Source: CAUYXS01 sp965248495
GTDB lineage: Bacteria > Chloroflexota > Dehalococcoidia > Lucifugimonadales > Australimonadaceae
Length of the DNA stretch: 64,000 nt
Assembly (NCBI GenBank): GCA_965248495.1
Contig: CBDFJL010000003.1
Coordinates: 2,578,259-2,642,258 of the forward strand
Reading direction: 5' to 3'
Part shown: positions 50,286 through 59,399 of the stretch, in pieces
Layout of the letters: each line of letters begins with the position of its first letter
How positions within the stretch are numbered: the stretch's first letter is position 1
Made by a program: the position numbers and the translations under genes
The notes under the pieces: model-generated
What the model was told of the DNA's origin: nothing
The model's database searches: none
Seen by the model: the letters and a program-made list of their open reading frames with translations, nothing else

Positions 50286-51707
50286 ATGGCCGACGCCTCG
50301 CTGACCGAGCTGTCGGCCGCCGAGCTGGGCGCGCGCATCCAGGCCCGCGAGGTGTCGCCCGTCGAGGTGACCGAAGCGTTCCTGGCGCGCATCGAGGCGA
50401 CCGAGTCACGGTTGAACGCGTTCATCACGCGCACGCCTGAACGGGCGCTGGCCGACGCGAAGCAGGCCGAGGCGGAGATAGCGGCCGGCAATTCCCGCGG
50501 GGCGCTCCACGGCGTCCCCCTTGCGCTCAAGGACCTGTACTGGACGGCCGGCATCCGAACGACGTCGGGCTCCGTCGTCGAGACCGACTTCGTGCCGGAC
50601 GAGGACTCCACGGCTGCCGCCAAATTACGCGCGGCCGGAACCGTGCTGCTGGGCAAGACCAACATGGTGGAGTTCGCCTACGGCGGCACGGAGCACAACG
50701 AGGCGTACGGGGCTCCGCAGAACCCATGGCGGCTCGGCCATATCACCGGCGGGTCGAGCAGCGGCTCCGGCGCTGCGGTCGCGGCGGGGCAGGCGGCGCT
50801 GGCACTCGGCACGGACACCGGCGGGTCGATTCGCATCCCCGCGGCTCTGTGCGGCATCTCAGGCCACAAGCCGACCTACGGCCTCGTGAGCAAGTTCGGC
50901 GTCACACCGCTCGGCTACAGCCTCGACCACGTCGGGCCGATGGCGCGCACGGTCGATGACCTGGCACTCGCCATGAACGTACTCGCCGGCTATGACCCTC
51001 GCGACCCGGCCTCGGCGAACCGTCCTACACAGGACTACGTCGCCGGCCTCGCCGGTGGCGTGGGCGGGCTGCGTATCGGTGTGCCATGGCACTACATCTC
51101 GGAGTTCCTCGATCCCGAGGTCGACGACGCCTTCCGTTCCGCGCTGGCCCAGCTCGGCGAGCTCGGGGCGACGGTGGAGGAGATCAAGGTGCCCGAGCTG
51201 TACTGGGCAAGCCTTCTCGGCAGCCCCACCACCGCGTCGGACGCGGCGTCGTTCCATGGCGACCGCATCATCGAGCGGGGCAGCGAGTACCACCCCGACA
51301 TCCGCCGGCGCATCGAGACGGGGCGCTTCGTGCCAGGGTCGGCCTACGTGACGGCGCAGCGCATGCGAGCGCGCTACGCGTCGCGGCTCGCGGAGGTGTT
51401 CCGCGACTACGATCTCATCGCGACGCCCACGGCGGTGCTCCCCGCACCGCTTATCGGTGAGACGGTAACGGAAGTCGGTGGCAAGCCGGTGCCTCCGAAC
51501 ATGGGCATGTCCGTCACCGGCCGTATGACCCAGCCTTTCAACGTGAACGGGGCGCCTGCGGTCTCAGTACCGGCCGGGTTCTCTCAACTCGGTCTACCCA
51601 TCGGGCTACAGCTCGTCGGCAAGCCGTGGGACGACGCTCTCGTGCTGCGCGCCGCGGCCGCTTATCAGCGGGCCACGGAGTGGCACACGCGCCGGCCGGA
51701 GATCTAG
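50286..51707 (+). CDS. amidase-signature family protein (GatA-like)
   Basis: 473 residues. Full Ser-cisSer-Lys triad: Lys in PLALKDLYW, GGSSSGSGAAVAAG, and the nucleophile in GTDTGGSIRIPAALCG. The sequence is nearer to GatA-type amidases than the paralogue at 3250, and a GatC-like gene precedes it, but there is no GatB here, so tRNA amidation by this pair alone is unlikely. Likely hydrolyses a small amide; a link with the upstream formamidase-like gene is possible but unproven. Confidence 0.85.
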   Translation: MADASLTELSAAELGARIQAREVSPVEVTEAFLARIEATESRLNAFITRTPERALADAKQAEAEIAAGNSRGALHGVPLALKDLYWTAGIRTTSGSVVETDFVPDEDSTAAAKLRAAGTVLLGKTNMVEFAYGGTEHNEAYGAPQNPWRLGHITGGSSSGSGAAVAAGQAALALGTDTGGSIRIPAALCGISGHKPTYGLVSKFGVTPLGYSLDHVGPMARTVDDLALAMNVLAGYDPRDPASANRPTQDYVAGLAGGVGGLRIGVPWHYISEFLDPEVDDAFRSALAQLGELGATVEEIKVPELYWASLLGSPTTASDAASFHGDRIIERGSEYHPDIRRRIETGRFVPGSAYVTAQRMRARYASRLAEVFRDYDLIATPTAVLPAPLIGETVTEVGGKPVPPNMGMSVTGRMTQPFNVNGAPAVSVPAGFSQLGLPIGLQLVGKPWDDALVLRAAAAYQRATEWHTRRPEI

Positions 51708-51770
51708 CTCACCAGGTGTGCCGGGCCGCCGTGCGAGCGCACGCCTAGGACCGTGGGACTGAGCGGAGCG

Positions 51771-52124
51771 CTAGGTCTTGTCGCGCCGCTCGCCGGGCGC
51801 CAGGACCCACACCATGCCGTCACGGACCTCGGCTTTGTAGGCCGTGGTGTCGATGGTGTAAAGATCGACGCACTTGCCGGTGGCCAAGTCGAACTGCGCC
51901 CCGTGGAGCGGGCACGAGACCTCGCCGCTGCGGATCATGCCGTCGGCCAGCGAGCCGAACAGGTGGGGGCATGAGTCCTCGAGGGCGTAGACGGCCTCCC
52001 CGTCCCAGAAGACCGCGATGCCGTGGAGACCGAATGAAGGGTGGCGGAAGTCGAACGCCTTGCCCTTGAGCCGCTTGAGCTCGTCGAGGCTTATCAGCTC
52101 GAATTCGTCCTGGGTGATGGTCAT
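51771..52124 (-). CDS. Rieske [2Fe-2S] protein
   Basis: 117 residues, single Rieske domain. Cluster ligands: CPHL (first Cys-x-His) and CPLHGAQFDLATGK (second Cys-x-x-His). Size fits a soluble Rieske ferredoxin feeding electrons to an oxygenase or reductase. It is 23 bp after the BCCP gene on the same strand, so it may be co-transcribed with the carboxylase subunits. Confidence 0.88.
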   Translation of the reverse strand: MTITQDEFELISLDELKRLKGKAFDFRHPSFGLHGIAVFWDGEAVYALEDSCPHLFGSLADGMIRSGEVSCPLHGAQFDLATGKCVDLYTIDTTAYKAEVRDGMVWVLAPGERRDKT

Positions 52125-52147
52125 CTATCGCAACTCTCTCAGGCGGT

Positions 52148-52576
52148 TCATTGCAGTTCTAAGAGAGCGTCGCCTGCCTTGACGCTCTGGTCTTTTTTGA
52201 TCTTGACGCCCTTGGCCACGCCGGAGTGCGCCATGCGGACGCTCTGCTCCATCTTCATGCTCTCGAGGACGCATATCTCGTCGCCCGGCGCCAGCGTCTG
52301 GCCCTTGACGACGGAGACGGACACCACGCGACCCGGCAACGGACAGCGCACGAGATTGTCGTCGCCCTGCAGGATGCCGCGAAGGCCCGGCTGCTCCTCC
52401 TTCGGCTTCGCGGCCCGCCGCACGGATCGGGGCCTCGGCTCGCCGCCACGCACGGCGGCCTCGAGCTCGACCACATAGGTCTCGCCGTCCACCTGGACTT
52501 CGACCGGGCTCTGATACACGTCGCCGACCTCGACGTCGTACCACTCGCCGTTGACGCGAACGCGAAGCCGGCGCAT
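52148..52576 (-). CDS. biotin carboxyl carrier domain protein
   Basis: 142 residues. The C-terminal biotinyl domain contains the biotinylation motif ESMKMEQ with the modified Lys, flanked by LPGRVVSVSVVKGQTLAPGD and the second half VKIKKDQSVKAGDALLELQ. Residues 1-60 form a non-conserved beta part, as in propionyl/acetyl-CoA carboxylase carriers. The start overlaps the stop of the biotin carboxylase gene (TGATG), so the two are coupled. Confidence 0.9.
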   Translation of the reverse strand: MRRLRVRVNGEWYDVEVGDVYQSPVEVQVDGETYVVELEAAVRGGEPRPRSVRRAAKPKEEQPGLRGILQGDDNLVRCPLPGRVVSVSVVKGQTLAPGDEICVLESMKMEQSVRMAHSGVAKGVKIKKDQSVKAGDALLELQ

Positions 52577-54063
52577 CAGCCTACGCCCCCGTTGAGGCGG
52601 CCAAGCAACGCCTGCCGTCTTCCATGCAGCTTCCAGCGGCTGGGCTGCGCGGCATCCTCGCGGTCTTGTGCGAGGGTCATCGCGACCGCGATCGCTGCCA
52701 CGAGCTCCTTGCCGCTGCCCGACGCAGGCTCGCTAAGCAGCTGTTCGAGGAAGCCGTTGTGGTAGCGGGCCTGGACAAAGGCGGCGTGCGACAGCACACG
52801 GGCAATCAGCGGCTGGTTGGTCACGACCCCGCCGATCTGGTAGTCCTCGATGGCCTGTTTCATCCGGGCGATGGCGGCGGAACGGTCCTCGCCCCATACG
52901 ATCAGCTTGGCCATCATCGGCTCGTAGTGCGGCAAGACCTCGTAGCCTTCGTACAACGCGGTATCGGTCCGCACGCCGTCCCCGGCCGGCTCCACGAGCC
53001 GGTCCACGACGCCATGCGTCGGCAACAGGGTTTCGGAGTCTTCGGGGTAGATACGCGCCTCGATGGCGGCCCCTCGGGCGCTGACGCCGCTCTGAGCCAA
53101 CGGAAGAACCTCGCCGGCCGCGACCCGCAGCTGCAGCTCCACGAGGTCGAGGCCGGTCACCATCTCGGTGATGGGGTGCTCCACCTGGAGCCGCGTGTTC
53201 ATCTCCAGGAAGTAGAACTCGCCATCTGGCGAGACCAGGTACTCGATGGTACCGGCGTTGGCATAGCCGATGGACCGGGCCAGCGCAACCGCCGACTTCA
53301 GAAGCGCCTGGCGAGTCTTGTCGTCGATCTTCGCGCAGGGCGTCTCCTCGATGACCTTTTGGTTGCGGCGTTGCACTGAGCAGTCACGCTCGAACAGGTG
53401 GATAGCGTTGCCGTGGGTGTCGCCGAAGACCTGCACCTCGACGTGGGACGCTCCGTCGACACGGCGTTCCAAGTAGACGCGCCGGGAGCCGAAGAAGTTC
53501 TCCGCTTGGTCGCGCGCCCTGGCGAGGGCTTCAGCGAGCGCTGCCTCGTGCTCGACCACGCGGATGCCCATACCGCCGCCACCGTCCGCGGCCTTCACCA
53601 TGAGGGGATAGCCGATGCGCTGGGCCTCGACCATCGCATCGACGTCGTCGATCTCTCCGTCCGTCCCGGGGATGACCGGGACGCCCGCGGCCTTGGCCAG
53701 CTGTCGGGCCTGGGTCTTGTCGCCCATGCTGCGAATCACGTCGGCGGACGGGCCCACGAAGGCAATGCCCTCCTTGACGACCGCCTCGGCGAAGGCCGGG
53801 TTCTCGCTCAGAAAGCCGTAGCCGGGGTGGACCGCGTCCGCCTTCGCCTTCTTGGCGGCGCCGACGACCCGGTCGATGCGGAGGTAGCTGTCGCGCGCGG
53901 GCGCGTCGCCGATCTTGATGGCCTGGTCGGCCATCCGCACATGCAGCGCATCGGCGTCGGCTTCGGAGTACACCGCGACGGTCTCGATGCCGAGCCGCTT
54001 GCACGTGCGGATCACCCGGCACGCGATCTCTCCACGGTTGGCAATGAGGACCCGCTCGAACAT
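52576..54063 (-). CDS. biotin carboxylase subunit (acyl-CoA carboxylase type)
   Basis: 495 residues from ATG 54063, which yields the canonical start MFERVLIANRGEIACRVIRT. ATP-grasp biotin carboxylase: VHPGYGFLSENPAFAE, KAADGGGGMGIRVV, and FLEMNTRLQVEHPITEM. It carboxylates the biotin of the adjacent carrier protein. No carboxyltransferase gene lies next to it in this window, so the acceptor (acetyl-, propionyl-, or other CoA) is unknown. Slightly longer than AccC, with a C-terminal extension past position 450 (SEPASGSGKELVAAIAVAMT). Confidence 0.92.
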   Translation of the reverse strand: MFERVLIANRGEIACRVIRTCKRLGIETVAVYSEADADALHVRMADQAIKIGDAPARDSYLRIDRVVGAAKKAKADAVHPGYGFLSENPAFAEAVVKEGIAFVGPSADVIRSMGDKTQARQLAKAAGVPVIPGTDGEIDDVDAMVEAQRIGYPLMVKAADGGGGMGIRVVEHEAALAEALARARDQAENFFGSRRVYLERRVDGASHVEVQVFGDTHGNAIHLFERDCSVQRRNQKVIEETPCAKIDDKTRQALLKSAVALARSIGYANAGTIEYLVSPDGEFYFLEMNTRLQVEHPITEMVTGLDLVELQLRVAAGEVLPLAQSGVSARGAAIEARIYPEDSETLLPTHGVVDRLVEPAGDGVRTDTALYEGYEVLPHYEPMMAKLIVWGEDRSAAIARMKQAIEDYQIGGVVTNQPLIARVLSHAAFVQARYHNGFLEQLLSEPASGSGKELVAAIAVAMTLAQDREDAAQPSRWKLHGRRQALLGRLNGGVG

Positions 54064-54114
54064 GGGGCGCCAGTTTAGCAGGGCGGGCCGCGACACAGCC
54101 TATCCCCTGAGCCT

Positions 54115-54165
54115 GGGTTCGTCCCCTCCGGCTTCGCTCAGGACAGGCTTCGCGCCTCAGGACGA
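54115..54165. repeat. REP-like intergenic repeat
   Basis: Contains GGCTTCGCTCAGGACAGGCT, identical over 20 bases to the reverse complement of the copy at 14871-14905, followed by a second CTCAGGACGAG. Lies in the 118-bp gap between the carboxylase gene and hisIE. Confidence 0.7.
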
Positions 54166-54181
54166 GCGGAGGAGGCCGCCC

Positions 54182-54814
54182 CTATTTGCGACGCTCGCGC
54201 AACTCCGACCACACGTCATCCGGCGATACGCCGGCGTCGGCCAGCAGCACCAGCGTGTGGTACATGAGGTCCGCGACCTCGCCTGCGATCGACGCGGTGT
54301 CGCGCGTGGCCCCCGCGATGGCCACCTCCGCACCCTCCTCCGCCACCTTCTGCGCTATGCGGCTGGCGCCGGCCTCGAAGAGCTCGGTCGTGTAGCTGCC
54401 CGCCGGACGTTCCTGCTGGCGCTGGCGAATGGTCTGGAACAGCTCGTCGAGCACGCCGGGGCCCGAGTCTTGAGCCTCGTAAGACACGGTCTGATCCAGC
54501 GGCGTAAAGAAGCACGAGGTGGAGCCCGTGTGGCACGCCGGGCCGTCGGCGCGCACCTGGAACAGCAACGTATCGCCGTCGCAATCGACCTGCGCCGACT
54601 CGACGTGCAGGATGCTGCCGGACGTCGCGCCCTTGTGCCACTGCTCCTCGCGGCTGCGGCTGTAGAAGTGCATCTCGCCGGAGTCAAGGGTACGGCGTAG
54701 GGCCTCCCGGTTCAGGTGCGCGACCATCAGCACCTGGCCCGAGGACGCGTCCTGGCAGACGGCGGTAACGAGGCCCTGCCCGTCCAGCTTCACTGTCGGC
54801 GTGCTCATGGTCAT
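54182..54814 (-). CDS. hisIE: bifunctional phosphoribosyl-AMP cyclohydrolase / phosphoribosyl-ATP diphosphatase
   Basis: 210 residues. HisI domain (about 1-115): GEMHFYSRSREEQWHKGATS, VDCDGDTLLFQV and ACHTGSTSCFF, which give the zinc Cys. HisE domain (about 120-205): LDELFQTIRQRQQERPAGSY, KVAEEGAEVAIAG and EVADLMYHTLVLL. It carries out steps two and three of histidine biosynthesis. Start at 54814 overlaps the HAD gene stop by 4 bp; ATG 54808 is also possible. Forms the hisF-HAD-hisIE operon. Confidence 0.95.
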   Translation of the reverse strand: MTMSTPTVKLDGQGLVTAVCQDASSGQVLMVAHLNREALRRTLDSGEMHFYSRSREEQWHKGATSGSILHVESAQVDCDGDTLLFQVRADGPACHTGSTSCFFTPLDQTVSYEAQDSGPGVLDELFQTIRQRQQERPAGSYTTELFEAGASRIAQKVAEEGAEVAIAGATRDTASIAGEVADLMYHTLVLLADAGVSPDDVWSELRERRK

Positions 54815-55575
54815 CCTCCTCGTGGCATCGCGGCGCCGAGCCCCAGCAGCGGCCCTAGCTCCGCGAGCGTTTCGATCACGTGGTCCGCTGGCAGCAGGTC
54901 CACCCCTGCCGGGGGCGGGAATGGACCCGCAGGCGTCCGGCGATCGCGTTGCAGGTGCACCGCTTGCATGCCCGCCAGCTTGGCGCCGTGGACGTCGTCG
55001 TAGGCCGAATCCCCGACGTACAGGACCTCCGCAGGCTCGACGCCCGCTAGCTCGCAGAAGGTTGCGAAAATGCGGGGGTCCGGCTTGTACACACGCGCAC
55101 CCTCAGATGAGAGGACGAGTTCGAAGGCCCAGCCCTGGTTGGCGACCAGACCGTGGAGCCAACGATCGTCGGCGTTCGAGAGCACGGCGAGCCGCGTGTG
55201 CGATGCGAGGCCCGCGAGCGCGGGGGCACTGTCGACGAACGGCTGGCGAGTCGCGTGCGCATCGCCGCACGACTTGGCGGCAGCCACCGCGTCGCCGTCG
55301 AGACCAAGGTGGGCAAAGGTCTCGGCGAAGGCGTCGCGCCACGCCTCCTCGTAGCTGAGGAACGGCGGGCTTGCGTCAGGATCGGCCATATTGGTCCGCG
55401 CGTCGCGAAACCGCCTTTCGCGGGCGCTCCACTCGCGGTGGAGGTCCGCGCCGGAGATGTCCAACACCTGCTCGCGTGCGACCGCCTCGATCGACGCCTG
55501 CCACATGCCCGCGTCGTTCTGGGCAAGGGTGCCGAACATATCGAACGCGACGATACTCACGTCCGCGAGTGCCAT
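54811..55575 (-). CDS. HAD-superfamily hydrolase
   Basis: 254 residues from ATG 55575 (overlapping the hisF stop, TGATG). HAD motifs: I in VSIVAFDMFGTLA (nucleophile DMFGT, a Asp-x-Phe variant of DxDGT), II in LAVLSNADD, III Lys in ARVYKPDPRIF, IV in LYVGDSAYDD. It lies between hisF and hisIE, so a histidinol-phosphate phosphatase role is tempting. However, histidinol phosphatases of the HAD class usually have the DxDGT form, so I leave the substrate open. Confidence 0.82.
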   Translation of the reverse strand: MALADVSIVAFDMFGTLAQNDAGMWQASIEAVAREQVLDISGADLHREWSARERRFRDARTNMADPDASPPFLSYEEAWRDAFAETFAHLGLDGDAVAAAKSCGDAHATRQPFVDSAPALAGLASHTRLAVLSNADDRWLHGLVANQGWAFELVLSSEGARVYKPDPRIFATFCELAGVEPAEVLYVGDSAYDDVHGAKLAGMQAVHLQRDRRTPAGPFPPPAGVDLLPADHVIETLAELGPLLGLGAAMPRGG

Positions 55576-56420
55576 CACGCCCCCGCCAAAGGCCGCATCG
55601 GCGCCCCGCGCTCGGCCATATAGCGCTTGGTGTCGGCCACCCGCATCTCGCCGTAGTGGTAGATGGTCGCCGCCAGGGCAGCATCCGCGTGGCCTATCGT
55701 CACCGCATCTAGCATGTGCTGGTTGCCCCCGGCCCCGCCGCTGGCAATGACCGGCACCGGGACCGCGTCCGCCACCGCGCGCGTCAGCTCCAGGTCGAAG
55801 CCGTCCAGCTGGCCATCGGCGTCCATGCTCGTCAGCAGCACCTCGCCGGCACCCAGGCCGGTCGCGTACGTCGCCCAACGCACCGCGTCGATGCCGGTCG
55901 GCGTCCTGCCACCGTGGACGTAGACCTCCCACCGGCTCTCGCCATCGAGGGCCAGGTCGCCGCGGCCGGGGTGGTCGCCGGGGAGCAAGCCAGCGTCGGC
56001 CCTCGGGCTACCCGGCGCCACGGCGCGGGCGTCAACGGCGACGACGATGCACTGGTTGCCGAACGCCGCCGAGGCCTCGGCCAGCAGGCCCGGCTCCAGC
56101 ACCGCAGCGGTGTTGATGGACACCTTGTCGGCCCCCGCTTCGAGGAGTCGCCGGACGTCCGCGACGCTGCGCACGCCCCCACCCACGGTCAGCGGGATGA
56201 AGACCTGCTCGGACACGCGCTCGACCACGTCGATCATGGTGTCGCGACCGTCGGAGGAGGCGGTGATGTCGAGAAAGACCAGCTCGTCGGCGCCCTCACG
56301 GTCGTAGAAGGCGGCCAGCTCCACGGGGTCGCCGGCGTCGCGGAGGTTCACGAACGACACGCCTTTCACCACACGGCCCTTGTCGACGTCCAGGCAGGGA
56401 ATGATGCGCTTGGTCAGCAT
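55575..56420 (-). CDS. hisF: imidazole glycerol phosphate synthase subunit HisF
   Basis: 281 residues from ATG 56420. TIM barrel with catalytic Asp residues in IIPCLDVDKGRVVKG (Asp near residue 11) and in the SMDADGQLDGFD segment. Phosphate-binding Gly loops are at TVGGGVRSV and IASGGAGG. About 25 residues longer than most HisF because of an insertion (APGSPRADAGLLPGDHPGRG) before WEVYVHGGR. Partner HisH is not in this window. First gene of the histidine operon. Confidence 0.95.
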   Translation of the reverse strand: MLTKRIIPCLDVDKGRVVKGVSFVNLRDAGDPVELAAFYDREGADELVFLDITASSDGRDTMIDVVERVSEQVFIPLTVGGGVRSVADVRRLLEAGADKVSINTAAVLEPGLLAEASAAFGNQCIVVAVDARAVAPGSPRADAGLLPGDHPGRGDLALDGESRWEVYVHGGRTPTGIDAVRWATYATGLGAGEVLLTSMDADGQLDGFDLELTRAVADAVPVPVIASGGAGGNQHMLDAVTIGHADAALAATIYHYGEMRVADTKRYMAERGAPMRPLAGA

Positions 56421-56485
56421 GGCGGGTACGGCACGCTTGCCGCACCTCCATTGTGCCACGGGCCCATCAATCGCGGAGTGGGCGG

Positions 56486-57127
56486 CTAGGCGTCCGTCCA
56501 CCGGACCTCGCCAAACAGGCCCGCGGGTCGGGGCCTCGCGGTGAAGTCCTCGTACTCGCGCCGCGACTCCTCCACCGTCGTGTCCGCCCCGTGGCCGGGG
56601 TAGACGCCGTGGCCGTCCGGCAGCGTCAGCAGGCGCTCGCTGATGCTGCCGACCAGCTGTGCGAAGGCGTCGGCCGAGCGGGTGTAGCCGGGGCCGCCAG
56701 GGAACAGCGTGTCGCCGGAGATCAGGCAATCGTCGACGACCAGGCAGACGCCACCGGGCGTGTGGCCGGGGGTGTGCAGCAGACGGATGGCGGTGCCTCC
56801 CACCTTCAGCGTCGCCCCGTGCTCCAGCAGAAACGCCGGCTTGCCGGGCAGGCGGTCGGCATCTGCCTCGTGCACGGCCACCGGTATGTCGCTGAGGCGC
56901 TTGAGGTCCTCGTAGCCCGCGATGTGGTCCGGGTGCGTGTGCGTGATCAGCGCCGCTTTCACCTGGAAGTCCTTCGCCTCGTCCAGCAGCCGCTCGATCT
57001 CGCCGGGGGCGTCCACGATGTACGCCTCCTTCGTGCGCGGGTCCGCGATCACGTACCCGTTGTTGTTGAACGAGCCCATGCTCGCGACCTTGAATAGCTG
57101 GACCCTGCCGTCGTGTACCAGTGCCAC
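56486..57127 (-). CDS. MBL-fold metallo-hydrolase
   Basis: 213 residues from GTG 57127 with GAGGAG 5 bp upstream. Glyoxalase-II-like metallo-beta-lactamase fold: ITHTHPDHIAG (HxHxDH), LLHTPGHTPGG, LISGDTLFPGGPG, and the last His in YPGHG. Small size suggests a persulfide-dioxygenase or glyoxalase II-like hydrolase of thioesters. It diverges from the other MBL gene at 57210. Confidence 0.9.
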   Translation of the reverse strand: MALVHDGRVQLFKVASMGSFNNNGYVIADPRTKEAYIVDAPGEIERLLDEAKDFQVKAALITHTHPDHIAGYEDLKRLSDIPVAVHEADADRLPGKPAFLLEHGATLKVGGTAIRLLHTPGHTPGGVCLVVDDCLISGDTLFPGGPGYTRSADAFAQLVGSISERLLTLPDGHGVYPGHGADTTVEESRREYEDFTARPRPAGLFGEVRWTDA

Positions 57128-57209
57128 TGCGTCTCCTCGTTGCCGTCGCGGGATGCGGCCGCCGGCGCAGGATACGCGGGAGCGGCCAACGCGGCTAGAA
57201 TGCGGGCCC

Positions 57210-58037
57210 ATGGAGATCGAGCCCGGCATACACCAGATCACGGTCGGCGCGGAGCCCTTCGCCGGCTTCCCGCCGCCGAACGCCTTCCTCGTGGCGGGGA
57301 CCGAGGCGTCGCTGCTTATCGACTGCGGCTGGGACGGGCAGGCGGACCACGACGAGCGCATGGCAGCCATCGATGCGGCGGGCGCGCCCCCACTCATCGA
57401 GATCATTCTGACCCACCGCCACCCTGACCACGCGGGCGGCGCCCTGCGCCTCCACCAGGCCACCAGCGTGCCGATGGCGTGCCATCCGCTGGACCGCGAG
57501 GCCATCGAGACCGACCGCCTCGGCGGCCAGGCGAGGGTTGGGCACGAGCTGGTGGGCGGCGAGCGCTACGACCTGGGCGGGCTGAGCGTCGAGGTCCTGT
57601 TCACGCCAGGCCACACCGTGGGGTGCGTGGCCCCGTGGGTGCCCGAGCGAGGCGCTCTCTTCGCGTCCGACACGGTCATGGGCATCTCAACGACGGTGGT
57701 GCGGCCGGGCGAGGGTGACCTGGCGCAGTACGCCGAGACTCTCGAGCGCATGCTGGCGCTGGACGCGAAGACCATCTACACGGGCCACGGGCCGGCAGTG
57801 CGCGACCCCGAACGGCGGCTTCGCGCGCTCATCGCCCACCGGGCCGAACGCGAGGCTGGGCTGCTGGCCGCGCTGGCCGATGGCGCGCGAGGCGCCGAGG
57901 AGATGCGCGACGCCCTCTACGGCGGGCTGTCCGAGCCTCGCCTACCCCTGGCGCTGGCCCAGGTCCGTAGCATGCTGGCCAAGCTCGCCGCCGAGGGCCT
58001 CGTCGCCGAGGATGCGGGTCGCTGGCGGCGTGCCTGA
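57210..58037 (+). CDS. MBL-fold hydrolase, LACTB2-like
   Basis: 275 residues from ATG 57210; a TAGAAT -10 box ends 8 bp upstream, implying a nearly leaderless mRNA. Metal site LTHRHPDHAGGAL, FTPGHTVGCV, and TGHGPAVRDP. The C-terminal winged-helix-like part (from GARGAEEMRDALYGGLSEPR) is the LACTB2/RNase-type extension. Unlike the shorter MBL protein it likely acts on a larger substrate, perhaps RNA, as LACTB2 does. Confidence 0.88.
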   Translation: MEIEPGIHQITVGAEPFAGFPPPNAFLVAGTEASLLIDCGWDGQADHDERMAAIDAAGAPPLIEIILTHRHPDHAGGALRLHQATSVPMACHPLDREAIETDRLGGQARVGHELVGGERYDLGGLSVEVLFTPGHTVGCVAPWVPERGALFASDTVMGISTTVVRPGEGDLAQYAETLERMLALDAKTIYTGHGPAVRDPERRLRALIAHRAEREAGLLAALADGARGAEEMRDALYGGLSEPRLPLALAQVRSMLAKLAAEGLVAEDAGRWRRA

Positions 58038-58086
58038 CGCCGGAGTTACACTGCGCCGGCGACCCGATACCTTCAGCGAGGCCTTC

Positions 58087-59397
58087 GTGACCACCCTGGG
58101 AAAAGCATTTCCGACCACGGCGACCGTGAACGATGCAGGACACCTGAGCATCGGCGGTTGCGACGCGCTGGACCTGGCCCATGAGTTCGGCACCCCGCTG
58201 TACGTCTTCGACGAGGCGACGCTGCGCGGCATCACCAACGCCTTTAAAGGCGCCTTCGCCGAGCACTACCCCGCTTCCGAGGTCGTCTACGCGTGCAAGG
58301 CCTTCATCAACGTGCCGCTGGCCCGGCTGCTGGCCGCGTACGGCCTGGGGTTCGACGTCGTGTCCGGGGGCGAGGCCGCCGTGCTGCGCGCGGCTGGCGT
58401 TTCCCCTGAGCGTGTCTACTTCCACGGGAACAACAAGTCGCCGGAGGAGCTGCGCGAGGCGGTGGAGTGGGGCATAGGCCACATCGTCGTCGACGGCCTG
58501 AGCGAGATCGAGCTGCTGAACGCCGAGGCGGCACGCGCTGGGGTGGTGCAGCCCATCCTGCTGCGCGTCTCGCCCGGCGTGGACCCTCACACCCACCACC
58601 ACACGACGACGGGCATCCTGGACAGCAAGTTCGGCATCCCCATCGAGACGGGCCAGGCGGAGGAGGCGGTGCGCCAGGCGGTGGCCGCGCCCAACCTCGA
58701 CCTCCAGGGCCTTCACTTCCACCTGGGCTCGCCCATCTTCGAGCTCGCGCCCTACGCCCAGGCGATCGAGGTGACCCTGGCCTTCGCCTCCCGCATGCGC
58801 GAGGAGGGGCTGGAGTTGAAGCGCTTCAGCCCCGGCGGCGGCTTCGCTATCGCTTACACGGAGGCCGACGACCCGCCATCGCCCGCCGCCTACGCGGAGG
58901 TCATCTGCTCGGCGCTCAAACAGGGCTGCCGCGACTACGACCTGCCCGAGCCCGCTCTCGTCATCGAGCCCGGCCGCGCCATTTCCGGCCCGGCGGGCGT
59001 CGCGCTGTATACCGTCGGCGCCATCAAGGACGTGCCCGGCGTGCGTACCTACGTCTCCGTTGACGGCGGCATGGGCGACAACATTCGGCCGGCGCTCTAC
59101 GACGCGACGTACGTCGCCCTGGTCGCGGACCGCGCGCTTGCACCCGCGACCGAGACGCTGACCATCGCCGGCAAGTACTGCGAGTCGGGCGACATTCTTG
59201 TCCACGATGCGAAGCTCGCGCCGGTGAAGGCGGGTGACACGATCGCGATACCTGCGTCGGGCGCTTACGCGCCCTCCATGGCCAGCGCCTACAACATGAA
59301 CGGCCGGCCGGCGATCGTGCTCGTCCGGGACGGCGAGGCGACGCTGCTGCGGCGGCGTGAGTCCTACGCCGATCTCATCGCAGCCGACGCCGTCTAG
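58087..59397 (+). CDS. lysA: diaminopimelate decarboxylase
   Basis: 436 residues from GTG 58087. Fold-type III PLP enzyme: catalytic Lys in VYACKAFINVPL, PLP-phosphate Gly loops in FSPGGGFAI, the C-terminal GKYCESGD (Cys of the partner active site) and SAYNMNGRP. Converts meso-diaminopimelate to lysine. The next gene starts 2 bp after its stop. N-terminal extension before residue 15 is not conserved, so a start slightly further in is possible. Confidence 0.95.
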   Translation: MTTLGKAFPTTATVNDAGHLSIGGCDALDLAHEFGTPLYVFDEATLRGITNAFKGAFAEHYPASEVVYACKAFINVPLARLLAAYGLGFDVVSGGEAAVLRAAGVSPERVYFHGNNKSPEELREAVEWGIGHIVVDGLSEIELLNAEAARAGVVQPILLRVSPGVDPHTHHHTTTGILDSKFGIPIETGQAEEAVRQAVAAPNLDLQGLHFHLGSPIFELAPYAQAIEVTLAFASRMREEGLELKRFSPGGGFAIAYTEADDPPSPAAYAEVICSALKQGCRDYDLPEPALVIEPGRAISGPAGVALYTVGAIKDVPGVRTYVSVDGGMGDNIRPALYDATYVALVADRALAPATETLTIAGKYCESGDILVHDAKLAPVKAGDTIAIPASGAYAPSMASAYNMNGRPAIVLVRDGEATLLRRRESYADLIAADAV

Positions 59398-59399
59398 GC

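Noticed and set aside
52624..53379. Long plus-strand frames opposite the biotin carboxylase gene
   Set aside because: Antisense shadow of a highly conserved gene in GC-rich DNA.
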